From Actinomycetota bacterium (lineage in GTDB: Bacteria > Actinomycetota > Thermoleophilia > Solirubrobacterales > Solirubrobacteraceae), in assembly GCA_018268595.1 (NCBI GenBank), contig JAFDWH010000021.1, positions 186,001-250,000 of the forward strand: a DNA stretch of 64,000 nt, read 5' to 3'. Position 1 is the stretch's first letter. The number at the start of each line of letters is the position of its first letter. Shown here one piece after another: positions 16,883-24,196 of the stretch. The translations under genes and the position numbers were made by a program. Below the pieces are notes generated by a model. That model did no database searches. It was given only the letters and a program-made list of their open reading frames with translations, and had not been told where the DNA came from.

Positions 16883-17068
16883 ATGGCTGGCAGAACGCAG
16901 AAGGCGAAGGGGCGCGTGAAGGAGTCCGTCGGCGCGCTCGCCAACGACAAGGAGATGAAGGACCGCGGCCGCGTCGACCAGGCCGCGGGCAGCGTCAAGA
17001 AGCACGCGGCCAAGGCCGCCGACAAGGTCGGCGACACGGCCAAGAAGGCCCGCGACAAGGTGGACTGA
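16883..17068 (+). CDS. CsbD-family stress protein
   Basis: A 61-residue hydrophilic helical protein, MAGRTQKAKGRVKESVGALANDKEMKDRGRVDQAAGSVKKHAAKAADKVGD. The KGRVKE..G.l.nd..l...G..dq..G..k pattern is the CsbD signature. In bacilli and actinobacteria such genes belong to the general-stress regulon. ATG 16883 sits behind GGAAGGAG; an upstream GTG at 16856 would place that site inside the gene. Followed by a hairpin at 17082, which ends the cluster. Confidence 0.9.
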   Translation: MAGRTQKAKGRVKESVGALANDKEMKDRGRVDQAAGSVKKHAAKAADKVGDTAKKARDKVD

Positions 17069-17081
17069 CGGAGGACCCTGC

Positions 17082-17113
17082 TCGCGAGCGACGGAGCGGC
17101 TCCGCGTTCGCGA
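17082..17113 (+). terminator. Hairpin after csbD-like gene
   Basis: CGGAG-CGG-CTCCG (17092-17104) is nested within TCGCGA (17082-17087) and TCGCGA (17108-17113). A GC-rich stem without a U tract, as is common in actinobacteria. It separates the stress cluster from the island. Confidence 0.5.
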
Positions 17114-17147
17114 CCTGAACGCGCACCCGCACGACGAGACACCGGCT

Positions 17148-17427
17148 TCAGCGGGTGGCGCGGTCGTAGTCGCGCAGCCCGCCGGGGACGCGCTCGCTCA
17201 CGACGTCGTCGGAGTCGCCCGTGCGGGCTGAGATCGTTATCGACGCGTGGCGCTGGGAATCCGCTGAAGGTCCCGAGCTGGCCGCCATCTGCGAGCCGGA
17301 AGCGTCGAGCGCAGCCGCCTGGCAGCCGGACCGTCCTGAGCATTCCGCGGTCCTCCCAGCGCCTGACGGTGTCCGCGTCGACTCCGAGCGTGGGTCCTGA
17401 CTGTCGAGCCTGTTTGTGCGTTGCCAT
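17148..17427 (-). pseudogene. Broken BldC/MerR-type excisionase-like regulator
   Basis: Reading from ATG 17425-17427: MATHKQARQSGPTLGVDADTVRRWEDRGMLRTVRLPGG ... RRFRLADGGQLGTFSGFPAPRVDNDLSP. It aligns end to end with the intact 76-residue protein at 30268-30498 (TLGVHENTVRRWEERGLLHAVRLPSGVRRFR ... FSGFPPLQADDD). The frame is lost near 17230: the plausible C-terminus GDSDDVVSERVPGGLRDYDRATR is read in another register and ends at the TGA at 17148. The paralogue helps to mark this stretch as part of an element of the same kind as the one at 29.4-32.7 kb, where such a gene could be the recombination directionality factor. Confidence 0.6.
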
Positions 17428-17484
17428 GCGTGGCGCTCCGGTTCCGAGTGCAGTCGGCCGGTGGAGGTCGAGGCGACGAAGAAT

Positions 17485-17540
17485 CGGCCATACGAGATCG
17501 GACAAGCGGCCATACGAGCTTCAGATATCGGCCATATGAG
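17485..17540 (+). repeat. Three iterons, CGGCCATAYGAG, 22 bp apart
   Basis: CGGCCATACGAG at 17485-17496 and 17507-17518, CGGCCATATGAG at 17529-17540. Start-to-start spacing is exactly 22 bp, two helical turns, so the three sites face the same side of the DNA. They lie in the divergent promoter region, ending 18 bp before the MNT start. Best explained as an operator for the HTH-bearing MNT protein or its regulator. Confidence 0.75.
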
Positions 17541-17558
17541 CGTAGACTGGCTCTTAAG

Positions 17559-18119
17559 ATGGAATCGTTGCGATCGCTGGCTCTTGACCTCGACGTTCCC
17601 GAGCGGACGCTGCGGCGTGCGGCCGGTGAGGGGCTGGTTCGCGGCGAGCGTGTGAGCGCCCACAAGTTCCGCACGTCGGTGCGGGAGCGGGACTATCTGC
17701 GGCGCCAGTGGCCGATGCTCGCACAGCTCCGGAGCCTGCTGCGGACCGAGCCGAATGTGAGCTTCGCCGCCCTCTATGGATCCCAGGCCGCGGGTACGGC
17801 GGGACCGGGCAGCGATGTCGATCTCGTCGTCGAGCTGCGCAAGGACGAGATGGCGAGGCTCGCCGATCTCAGCGGTCGCCTCTCGCGGGCCTTGGGGCGC
17901 GATGTGCAGACGGTGCGACTGGCCGACGCGCGCAGCGTTCCCGCTCTCCTGGCCGACGTCGTGGAGCATGGGCGCGTGCTCGTCGATCGCGAGGGGATCT
18001 GGGAGCGGCTCGTTCGTGACGTGCCCCGGCTCGAGCGCTTGGTGGACGAGGAGATCTCGCTCGAAGAGGCGGTCGAGGCGCTTGACCTCGAGTTCGTCAG
18101 ACGGGCGGATCCCCGTTGA
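17559..18119 (+). CDS. MNT-type nucleotidyltransferase antitoxin with N-terminal HTH
   Basis: A 186-residue protein. Residues ~1-40 (ESLRSLALDLDVPERTLRRAAGEGLVRGER) look like a winged or homeodomain-like helix-turn-helix. Residues ~62-160 are a minimal nucleotidyltransferase with LYGSQAAGTAGPGSDVDLVV, the GSxAxGxAxxxSDxDL signature of MntA proteins, which AMPylate and silence their HEPN partner. The HEPN gene follows with a TTGA overlap, so this is an MNT-HEPN toxin-antitoxin module. The additional HTH is not part of a minimal MntA and could read the three iterons just upstream. Start ATG 17559; the longer frame upstream runs through the iterons. Confidence 0.85.
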   Translation: MESLRSLALDLDVPERTLRRAAGEGLVRGERVSAHKFRTSVRERDYLRRQWPMLAQLRSLLRTEPNVSFAALYGSQAAGTAGPGSDVDLVVELRKDEMARLADLSGRLSRALGRDVQTVRLADARSVPALLADVVEHGRVLVDREGIWERLVRDVPRLERLVDEEISLEEAVEALDLEFVRRADPR

Positions 18120-18652
18120 CGCCGCCGCCGCCCGCGCCGTTGGAGGTGTCGGATCCCCAGCGTGCACGGACGTTGAAGCGCAAGGTGCTCGATCGGATCA
18201 CGGACGTGCGGCGTCACCTCAACGCGCTGCAGGCGGCGATGGCGGCCTTCGGTGAGGACTTCGACCTCGACGTCTTCCAGCGTGAGTTTGATTCCGAGGA
18301 CCCGGACGAGCTGAACCGGGTGAAGGCGGTCGAGCGCGGCGTGGATCAGCTCTACAACTACATGGTCGAGCTTGCCGCGTTCGGGCTGGAGCTGGCTGGC
18401 GAGCGCAGGCGCTTCGACGAGACGAACGCTCGTCACGACCTCGATGCGCTCGCGCGCCTCGGTGTCATCTCTCGCGAGCGCGCCGCGCGACTCCAGCGGC
18501 TGCGCGAGTACCGGCGTCTGTTCGTGCACGAGTACGCGAGCGCCACAGCCGCTCAGGTGCACGCGGCCGCACGTATCCTGGCCGACGAGCTGCCGCCGTT
18601 CTATCGAGCGTACGGCGAGTGGGTGCGGACGGGGTTCCGGGCGAGGCGCTAG
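18116..18652 (+). CDS. HEPN (HepT-like) toxin
   Basis: A 178-residue all-helical protein starting at TTG 18116, overlapping the MNT stop (TTGA). Near the C-terminus the motif RRLFVHEY gives the Rx4-6H catalytic pair followed by Tyr, as in HepT/DUF86 ribonucleases. The acidic stretch FGEDFDLDVFQREFDSEDPDELNRVKAVERGVDQLYNYMVEL fits the helical core. The expected role is RNase toxin inhibited by AMPylation of the tyrosine by the upstream MNT. 94 bp downstream begins the attachment-site region of the island. Confidence 0.82.
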   Translation: MTPPPPAPLEVSDPQRARTLKRKVLDRITDVRRHLNALQAAMAAFGEDFDLDVFQREFDSEDPDELNRVKAVERGVDQLYNYMVELAAFGLELAGERRRFDETNARHDLDALARLGVISRERAARLQRLREYRRLFVHEYASATAAQVHAAARILADELPPFYRAYGEWVRTGFRARR

Positions 18653-18745
18653 GCAGCAGGCTGCCGTCGCCGTTGGCCAAGTCCAGGGCCTGTTTGAATC
18701 CGGCGTGCACCCGATAGGTCTCCCACGCCGCCTTGCGGACATGCA

Positions 18746-18763
18746 GGAAAACTTCTTGAAGAC
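18746..18763 (+). repeat. Arm-type repeat pair left of tRNA fragment 1
   Basis: GGAAAACTTCTTGAAGAC, 17 of 18 bases shared with 29483-29500. It begins 68 bp left of the tRNA 3' end at 18814, the same distance as the related repeat pair at 32664. Resembles integrase arm-binding sites. Confidence 0.6.
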
Positions 18764-18796
18764 TGGCGCGTCCGCTACCTCGGGCAGACCCCGCTA

Positions 18797-18853
18797 TTTG
18801 CAGGGACTTTCGATGCCGGAGGAGGGACTCGAACCCCGACACGCGGATTATGA
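18797..18853 (-). repeat. Attachment site relic 1: 3' half of tRNA-Met
   Basis: 18814-18853 repeats the 3' half of the tRNA-Met gene (acceptor 3' strand, T arm, anticodon loop), with one C missing in the T stem. Identity with the 32.7 kb locus continues 17 bp past the tRNA end (18797-18813 against 32715-32731). It cannot form a tRNA because the 5' half is absent. Confidence 0.85.
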
Positions 18854-18856
18854 ATT

Positions 18857-18959
18857 TAGGACTGGTCACCTCGTTGGTTCGAGCTGCCCGTGGTTGCGGG
18901 GAGTTGCGTCGGGTTGGGTTCGGTTGCGTCAGCCGATTCCAAGACTCCTGGAAGATTCC
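18857..18959 (+). repeat. Element end right of relic 1
   Basis: TAGGACTGGTC starts 4 bp after the tRNA fragment and recurs 6 bp after relic 2. GTTGCGTC occurs at 18903 and 18923, then GATTCC/GGAAGATTCC at 18935-18959. This order (TTGC repeats, then GGAA repeats) recurs at all three relics. No gene lies between 18653 and 19059. Confidence 0.55.
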
Positions 18960-19059
18960 ACCTTGCCAGGTGTGTCTGGCTCGCGGGGGTCCAAGGGGAC
19001 GCGATCGTGGGAGTGATGGTGGAGGAGATCCCCAGCCCGGCTCGGGAAATGTCGCCTCA

Positions 19060-20190
19060 TCAGGTGCTGGGGCGTCGTTTGGCGAGGTAGAGCTCGGCGT
19101 CGGCGCGTGCGATGAGAGAGTCGAGCGTGTCGTCGTCCCGCAGGCTGGCCTGTCCGGCGCTGATCGAGGCGGCGGGGCTGCGTGCGTTGAGCGTGCGCTG
19201 GATCTCGGCGATGCGCTCGGCTGCGAGTCCGAGGGTGACGTCGGACATCGCGAAGACGAACTCGTCGCCGCCCCAGCGGACGGTGATGTCGTAGGAGCGC
19301 AGCGTCGAGGTGATCGCGATCGCGACGTCGCGCAGGAGCGCGTCGCCGGCCGTAGGGCCGGCGTGGTCGTTGACGTCCTTGAGCTCGTCGACGTCGAGCA
19401 CCGCCAGCACGAAGCGCCGTCCGAGCCGGCGCGCACGGTCGATCTCGTGCGTGAGGGCGAGCTCGCCGATGCCACGACGGAAGACGCCGGTCAGCTCGTC
19501 CAGCCCGCCGAGCCGGCGGTCGCTCGCCGCATGCTCGCGGTCGTCGGCTGCGGCGCGGCGATCGGCCGCTGCCGCGGCCCGCTCGTCCGTCGCGCGCTGG
19601 CGCGTCTCGGCGGCCGACCGCCGCGCCCGCTGCAGCGCGAGGATCGCGTCGTCGATCGTTCCGGACTCGGCAGCGCGCTGCTCGCGCAGCTCTGCGGCCC
19701 GGTCGCGGGCGGCTGCCGCGTCGTCGCGTGCCTGGGCGATCCGATCGCGCGCCTCGGCGGTCAGATCGCGCAATCGCGCGAGATCGTCCCGGTGCGTCGC
19801 CGTCTCGATCCGCCGAGCGGTGACCCATGCGCGTCCCGCGGCCGTGATCTCCCGTTGGCGGGTGGCCTCGTTGCGTTCCAACCGCGAGGATTCGTGCGCC
19901 TCGATCGCCGCCGGATCGGCCGGCGCATGTGTTCGCTCCCAGTCGGCAGCCGCTTGATCGCGGTCGGAGGCGTGCTGGTCGCGAGCGGCGAGCGCCTGGT
20001 CGGCGTCCGACGCCGTCTGGTCGGCGTCCGCTGCCGTCTGGTCTGCGTCTGCCTGCGATTGATTGAGATCTGCCGCCGACTGATCGGCCTCCTGCAGCGC
20101 CTGCGTCTCGAGCTCACCACGGCGTGCTCGCGTATTCGCACGCGCCAGCTCGCGCGCGTCACGCCCGTCGTGTGCGTGTGGCTGCGTCAT
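19060..20190 (-). CDS. Diguanylate cyclase with long coiled-coil N-terminus
   Basis: A 376-residue GGDEF protein making c-di-GMP. Residues ~30-80 contain near-repeats of DADQTA (hendecad-like coiled coil) and ~80-215 a continuous Ala/Arg/Glu-rich helix. The GGDEF domain covers ~218-376: DELTGVFRRGIGELALTHEIDRARR, LAVLDVDELKDVND and the intact catalytic loop RWGGDEFVF. No membrane segment or sensor domain; the coiled coil may control dimerisation. It starts 24 bp downstream of the SnoaL-like gene and probably shares its leader RNA (20701-20798). Confidence 0.9.
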   Translation of the reverse strand: MTQPHAHDGRDARELARANTRARRGELETQALQEADQSAADLNQSQADADQTAADADQTASDADQALAARDQHASDRDQAAADWERTHAPADPAAIEAHESSRLERNEATRQREITAAGRAWVTARRIETATHRDDLARLRDLTAEARDRIAQARDDAAAARDRAAELREQRAAESGTIDDAILALQRARRSAAETRQRATDERAAAAADRRAAADDREHAASDRRLGGLDELTGVFRRGIGELALTHEIDRARRLGRRFVLAVLDVDELKDVNDHAGPTAGDALLRDVAIAITSTLRSYDITVRWGGDEFVFAMSDVTLGLAAERIAEIQRTLNARSPAASISAGQASLRDDDTLDSLIARADAELYLAKRRPST

Positions 20191-20214
20191 CGGGCTCGCC
20201 CGCCGCGGCGGAGC

Positions 20215-20700
20215 TCAGAGCGGCAGCCGAGGCGCATGGGGGATCAGGTCGAGATCGGCGAGCATCTGCTCGTCGCTGAGGTAGCCGTGGGCCTCGATGA
20301 TCTCGCCCTGGTGCACGGAGGCGATCATCGCGGAGTCGGTGATGAGCTCGTCGCCGACGCGCAGCTTGGAGAGCACGAGGAAGCCGCTGGGCCGCAGCGG
20401 GCGGATCTCGCGGATGTGGACTTGGAAGTCCGCGCCGGTGGCGTCGATCTCCGCGACCCATCGCCGCAGCCCTTCGTGGCCGTGGTAGGTCCTGCGCTGG
20501 CCCACCAGCGTCGTGGGGCGGAATACGATGCGTGGGTGCGCCAACGCCACGAGTGCATCGGCGTCGCGATCGTTGAACGCCTCCACGAACGCGACCGCGA
20601 GCACGGTGAACGCGTTCTGGTCGGAGCTTCGATCGAGTGTGAGGCCGTCGTCGGCGAGCGGTGGAGGTGCGGGTGCCGCGGCGGCATGCTGCTTGGTCAT
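20215..20700 (-). CDS. SnoaL/NTF2-like protein
   Basis: A 161-residue protein: a disordered Ala/Pro start, then a SnoaL-like fold (FTVLAVAFVEAFNDRDADALVALAHPRIVFRPTTLVGQRRTYHGHEGLRRWVAEI ... GEIIEAHGYLSDEQML). Such small alpha+beta barrels bind ligands or isomerise small molecules; no catalytic residue is obvious. ATG 20698-20700 follows the GAGGAG site that the shared leader can sequester. First gene of a two-gene unit with the diguanylate cyclase, so a ligand-binding link to c-di-GMP signalling is possible but unproven. Confidence 0.75.
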   Translation of the reverse strand: MTKQHAAAAPAPPPLADDGLTLDRSSDQNAFTVLAVAFVEAFNDRDADALVALAHPRIVFRPTTLVGQRRTYHGHEGLRRWVAEIDATGADFQVHIREIRPLRPSGFLVLSKLRVGDELITDSAMIASVHQGEIIEAHGYLSDEQMLADLDLIPHAPRLPL

Positions 20701-20798
20701 GCCGAGACTCCTCGAGTCGCTGGGTTGGCGAAGCTCGGAAGTCAGGCGGCGCTGCGCAGTCCCCCTGTGGACCGCGCCCCGTCGCGGATGCCCTCCTC
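20701..20798 (-). ncRNA. Candidate cis-regulatory leader RNA, copy A
   Basis: The 98 nt before the SnoaL-like start closely match the leader at 25833-25931. Stem 1 pairs GCGCGGU (20777-20771) with ACUGCGC (20760-20754). A conserved linker includes GCCGCCUGACUUCCGAG. Stem 2 pairs CUUCCGAG (20741-20734) with CUCGAGGAG (20716-20708), one A bulged, which hides the GAGGAG ribosome site. A TACGCT -10-like box lies just upstream. Confidence 0.6.
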
Positions 20799-20843
20799 TG
20801 TCGACCCAGCGTACGCCCCCGGCGGCAGGCCCGCAAGGCACGG

Positions 20844-21272
20844 TCAGGAGTCGGCCGGCGGGTCCTCGTCGAGCAGGTCGCTGGGCGCAAGCACGAAGAT
20901 CTCGCAGAGCATGTCGGGGTCCTGCTGGTTGCCGCTCATGAAGCCGATCACGCGGCGGCCGGTGGCTTGCTGGATGACGGCCTCGAAGCGGTCGCGCATG
21001 ACGTCCTGGAAGGCCATCCGCTGGAGGATCACCTCGTGGCCGCGGCCGGCGTCGCGCAGCGTCTCCTCGACGCGTGTGAAGCCGCCGCGCAGCAGGCAGA
21101 CGACGAGGTCGTCCTCGTAGTAGGTCTTCGCGCGCGTCGGACCCTTGCCGTAGAAGTCCTTGAACAGCGCGACGATGCCGTCGGAGACGGCCGTGAGGAT
21201 CTCCCCGCGCGCCGCGCGCGTCGCCCCATGACCGTCTGTCGATACCGGCGGATCGTGATCGTGATCGCGCAT
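20844..21272 (-). CDS. DUF2294 protein
   Basis: A 142-residue cytoplasmic protein. AVSDGIVALFKDFYGKGPTRAKTYYEDDLVVCLLRGGFTRVEETLRDAG ... VMRDRFEAVIQQATGRRVIGFMSGNQQDPDMLCEIFVL follows the DUF2294 layout (GKGP.. in the first helix pair, TGR.V.gf.s.n..dpd...EiFvL). The family has no settled function. A second member, divergently encoded at 21395, shares the same intergenic region. Start ATG 21270-21272. Confidence 0.85.
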   Translation of the reverse strand: MRDHDHDPPVSTDGHGATRAARGEILTAVSDGIVALFKDFYGKGPTRAKTYYEDDLVVCLLRGGFTRVEETLRDAGRGHEVILQRMAFQDVMRDRFEAVIQQATGRRVIGFMSGNQQDPDMLCEIFVLAPSDLLDEDPPADS

Positions 21273-21394
21273 CCGCTCAGCGTAGTCCTACTATCAAGTG
21301 ACAGGCCCGGTCCCTGACCGACGTCCGCACGGCTCTCGCTCTCCGGCCACGCGCACGCACGCCTCGAACCGAGGGTGGGAAAGACCGGGCTGCG

Positions 21395-21760
21395 ATGGTT
21401 GTGCCCGACGGATGCCTGGACGGCGACGAGCTGCTCGACGCGGTGAGCAGATCGATGTCCGTCCTGCACGAGCGCTACTACGGTCGCGCGCCGGCGAACG
21501 CGAAGAGCCGCATGATGGGCGAGGACCTGCTGGCCTGCGTGCTCGGCGGGGTTTACAACGACGTCGAGAAGACGATGATCGAGCTCCAGCGCAGCGCGAT
21601 CGTGCAGGAGACCCGCAGCGCCTTCCAGACGGCGATGCAGCACAAGTTCATCGCCGAGGTCGAGCGCCTCAGCGGCCGGCGCGTGCTCGCGTTCATCTCC
21701 AACCACCACGTCGGCCCGGATCTCGAGATCGAGCTGTTCGTGCTCGCCACTCCGGGCTGA
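21395..21760 (+). CDS. DUF2294 protein, divergent paralogue
   Basis: A 121-residue paralogue of the minus-strand gene at 20844: LLDAVSRSMSVLHERYYGRAPANAKSRMMGEDLLACVLGGVYNDVEKTMIE ... RSAFQTAMQHKFIAEVERLSGRRVLAFISNHHVGPDLEIELFVL. The conserved pattern YG(K/R)(G/A)P(T/A) ... GRRV..F.S and the final E(I/L)FVL are shared. It ends 18 bp before kup, so the two are probably co-transcribed, suggesting a link with potassium uptake (inference). Confidence 0.85.
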   Translation: MVVPDGCLDGDELLDAVSRSMSVLHERYYGRAPANAKSRMMGEDLLACVLGGVYNDVEKTMIELQRSAIVQETRSAFQTAMQHKFIAEVERLSGRRVLAFISNHHVGPDLEIELFVLATPG

Positions 21761-21778
21761 CCGCCGCCAACGTGTACG

Positions 21779-23722
21779 GTGCGGCTGTCTGTGCGACGGA
21801 CCGCCAAGACCCCCGGCACGAGGGCGCGCGCCCCAGCCCAGGCGGCGCTCGTCGTCGGCGCGCTCGGGGTCGTCTTCGGCGACATCGGCACGAGTCCGCT
21901 CTACACGGTCCAGACGGTCTTCAACCCGGGCGATCCACACCCGGTCGCGGCCACCCGCGAGTCGATCTACGGCGTCGTCTCGCTGATCTTCTGGGCGGTC
22001 ACGATCGTCGTGACGCTGCTGTACGTGCTGCTCGTGATGCGCGCCGACAACGACGGCGAGGGCGGCATCATGGCGTTGATCACGTTGATCCGGCGGCGGC
22101 GCTTGCCGGGCGGAACGCGGACGAAGCTCGTGCTCGCGGCGCTGGGGATCTTCGGCGCCTCGTTGTTCTTCGGCGACAGCATGATCACGCCGGCGATCTC
22201 GGTGCTGTCGGCGGTCGAGGGCTTGAAGGTCGTCGAGCCGTCGCTGGGCCAGCTCGTCGTGCCGGTCACGGTGGCGATCATCGTCGTGCTGTTCGCGACG
22301 CAGCGGCTCGGAAGCGCGGCGGTCGGGCGCCTGTTCGGCCCGGTGATGATCGTCTGGTTCACCGTCGTCGGCGCCTGTGGGATCGCCGGCGTCGCGACCC
22401 ACCCGGCGATCCTCGGGGCGCTGTCGCCGACGTACGCGCTCGGCTTCCTGGCCGGCCACTTCTCGACCGCGTTCTTCTCGCTGGCGGCCGTCGTGCTGGC
22501 GATCACCGGCGCCGAGGCGCTGTACGCCGACATGGGTCACTTCGGCCGCGCGCCGGTCACGCGCGCGTGGCTGCTGCTGGTGTTCCCGGCGCTCGTGCTC
22601 AACTACATGGGCCAGGGCGCGCTGATCCTCGACGACCCGAGCGCCAACATCGCCAACCCCTTCTTCCTGCTGGTCCCGCACGCGATCCGGCTGCCGATGG
22701 TGCTGCTGGCGACGGCGGCGACGGTGATCGCCTCGCAGGCGGTCATCACCGGGGCCTTCTCGGTCGCCCATCAGGCCGTCCAGCTCGGCTACCTGCCGCG
22801 CTTGCGGATCTCCCACACCTCCGAGCGGACGATCGGGCAGATCTACGTGCCGTGGATCAACTGGGCGCTGATGGTGTCGGTGGTCACGCTCGTGCTGGCG
22901 TTCGAGTCCTCGCAGGCGCTCGCGTTCGCCTACGGCGTCGCGGTCACCGGCACGATCACGATCACCACGCTGCTGTTCTTCTACGTCGTGCGCCACCAGT
23001 GGCGCGCGCCGCTGTGGCTGGTGCTGGCCGGCGGCGGGGCCTTCCTGCTGTTCGACGTCCTGTTCCTCGCCGCCAACCTGACGAAGATCGCCCACGGGGC
23101 GTGGCTGCCGCTGCTGATCGGCGTGGCGGTCTTCACCGTGCTGACGACCTGGCAGCGCGGCCGCGAGCTGGTCACCGTCCAGCGCGAGCGCGCCGAGGGC
23201 TCGCTGCGCGGATTCGTGGAGGAGCTGCACCGGCGCCGCCCGCCGCTGCAGCGGGTGCCCGGGACGGCGGTCTTCCTCAACCGCAACCAGCTCAGCGCGC
23301 CGCTGGCGATGCGCGCCAACGTCGAGCACAACCACATCCTCCACGAGCACGTCGTGATCCTCACGATCGAGACGCTGCCGCTGCCGCATGTGCCGCCCGC
23401 GGAGCGGCTGACGATCGACGACCTGGGCTACGCCGACGACGGCATCAGCCACGTCGGCGCGCGCTTCGGCTACATGGACGACCCGAACGTCCCGGGCGTG
23501 CTGCGCCTCGCCGCCGCCGCCGGCCTCGAGTGTCCGCTCGAGGTCGACGACGCCTCGTACTTCCTCTCGACGATCGAGCTGCGCGCCGGCGACGCGCCCG
23601 GCATGACGCGCTGGCGCAAGCGCCTGTTCGTCGCCACCTCGCGCATCACCGCCGACGCCGCCGAGTACTTCGGCCTGCCGCGCGAGCGCACGGTGATCAT
23701 GGGCTCGCGCGTCGCGCTGTAG
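21779..23722 (+). CDS. kup: Kup/TrkD-type potassium transporter
   Basis: A 647-residue K+/H+ symporter in the cytoplasmic membrane. Signature GALGVVFGDIGTSPLYT near 30-45, about twelve hydrophobic segments to residue ~455, the motif ADMGHFGRAPVTRAWLLLVFPALVLNYMGQGAL, and a soluble C-terminal domain (~460-647, starting around HRRRPPLQRVPGTAVFL). GTG 21779 is used; a second GTG at 21791 is equally possible. No c-di-AMP-type riboswitch can be seen in the 18 bp before it. Lies within the 18.9-26.7 kb segment of the island but looks intact. Confidence 0.95.
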   Translation: MRLSVRRTAKTPGTRARAPAQAALVVGALGVVFGDIGTSPLYTVQTVFNPGDPHPVAATRESIYGVVSLIFWAVTIVVTLLYVLLVMRADNDGEGGIMALITLIRRRRLPGGTRTKLVLAALGIFGASLFFGDSMITPAISVLSAVEGLKVVEPSLGQLVVPVTVAIIVVLFATQRLGSAAVGRLFGPVMIVWFTVVGACGIAGVATHPAILGALSPTYALGFLAGHFSTAFFSLAAVVLAITGAEALYADMGHFGRAPVTRAWLLLVFPALVLNYMGQGALILDDPSANIANPFFLLVPHAIRLPMVLLATAATVIASQAVITGAFSVAHQAVQLGYLPRLRISHTSERTIGQIYVPWINWALMVSVVTLVLAFESSQALAFAYGVAVTGTITITTLLFFYVVRHQWRAPLWLVLAGGGAFLLFDVLFLAANLTKIAHGAWLPLLIGVAVFTVLTTWQRGRELVTVQRERAEGSLRGFVEELHRRRPPLQRVPGTAVFLNRNQLSAPLAMRANVEHNHILHEHVVILTIETLPLPHVPPAERLTIDDLGYADDGISHVGARFGYMDDPNVPGVLRLAAAAGLECPLEVDDASYFLSTIELRAGDAPGMTRWRKRLFVATSRITADAAEYFGLPRERTVIMGSRVAL

Positions 23723-23743
23723 CCGGCCGCCGAGCTCGCGGGG

Positions 23744-23917
23744 TCAGCGTTCGGCGCCGATCGCCGACTCGGCGCGCAGGTGCACGTCGGCTGCGGCCCA
23801 GCGCGCGTCCTGCCGGGAGTCGAAGGCCACGACCGACGTGGCGTACTCGATCCCGTCGTCGTCGGTGAGGCGCCAGTGGAACTGACCGCCGTTGTCCTGA
23901 TAGATCACGAACCGCAT
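23744..23917 (-). CDS. DUF1508/YegP-like small protein
   Basis: A 57-residue protein, MRFVIYQDNGGQFHWRLTDDDGIEYATSVVAFDSRQDARWAAADVHLRAESA. The pattern F.iY.d..G.f.WrL...nG...a.S...f.s...a..ai..v matches DUF1508 (YegP) beta-beta-alpha units. The GAGGAG site is 9 nt before this ATG; an upstream ATG that would add three residues touches it. It lies 5 bp downstream of a zinc-ribbon-like gene. Function of the family is unknown. Confidence 0.75.
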   Translation of the reverse strand: MRFVIYQDNGGQFHWRLTDDDGIEYATSVVAFDSRQDARWAAADVHLRAESAIGAER

Positions 23918-23922
23918 CCTGG

Positions 23923-24192
23923 TCATCTCCTCGCAGTGGTGGGAGCGGGGGAGAGCGTCCCCGCTTCGGAATAGAGGGCGCCGCCCTCGTTGAGCCAGCG
24001 ATCCGCGTCGAGGATGGGGGTGCCGGGATCGCGGACGCCGTCGGTGGACGCTCCGCCGATCAAGACCCGCAGCGTCGTTCGCGGCCTGTCCTCGGTGGCC
24101 CAGAGGGCTCCGCAGCGCCAGCAGCAGTCCTCTTGGCGGGCCATCGGCGCCCGGCAGGTGCGGCACAGGCGCGGGAGATGTCGATCGCGCAT
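23923..24192 (-). CDS. Zinc-ribbon-like small protein
   Basis: The 89-residue product starts MRDRHLPRLCRTCRAPMARQEDCCWRCGALW: two CxxC pairs about 13 residues apart, a probable zinc ribbon. The remaining ~60 residues show no known domain. Lies between a DUF1508 gene and an unnamed 82-residue gene, all on the minus strand and nearly touching, so they likely form one transcript. No function is recognised. Confidence 0.6.
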   Translation of the reverse strand: MRDRHLPRLCRTCRAPMARQEDCCWRCGALWATEDRPRTTLRVLIGGASTDGVRDPGTPILDADRWLNEGGALYSEAGTLSPAPTTARR

Positions 24193-24196
24193 GGGC

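Noticed and set aside
12583-17068. Gas-vesicle cluster
   Set aside because: SRPBCC and CsbD neighbours suggest it, but no GvpA/F/G/J/K/L-like protein is present in the window.
17421-17558. Longer N-terminus for the MNT antitoxin
   Set aside because: It would run through the three iterons and the promoter; ATG 17559 fits the HTH start.
18814-18853. Possible tRNA gene
   Set aside because: Only the 3' half is present at 18814, 26732 and 29355; no 5' acceptor strand or D arm, so these are attachment relics, not tRNAs.
21029-23452. 807-residue minus-strand frame over kup
   Set aside because: Shadow frame; kup on the plus strand has all family motifs.
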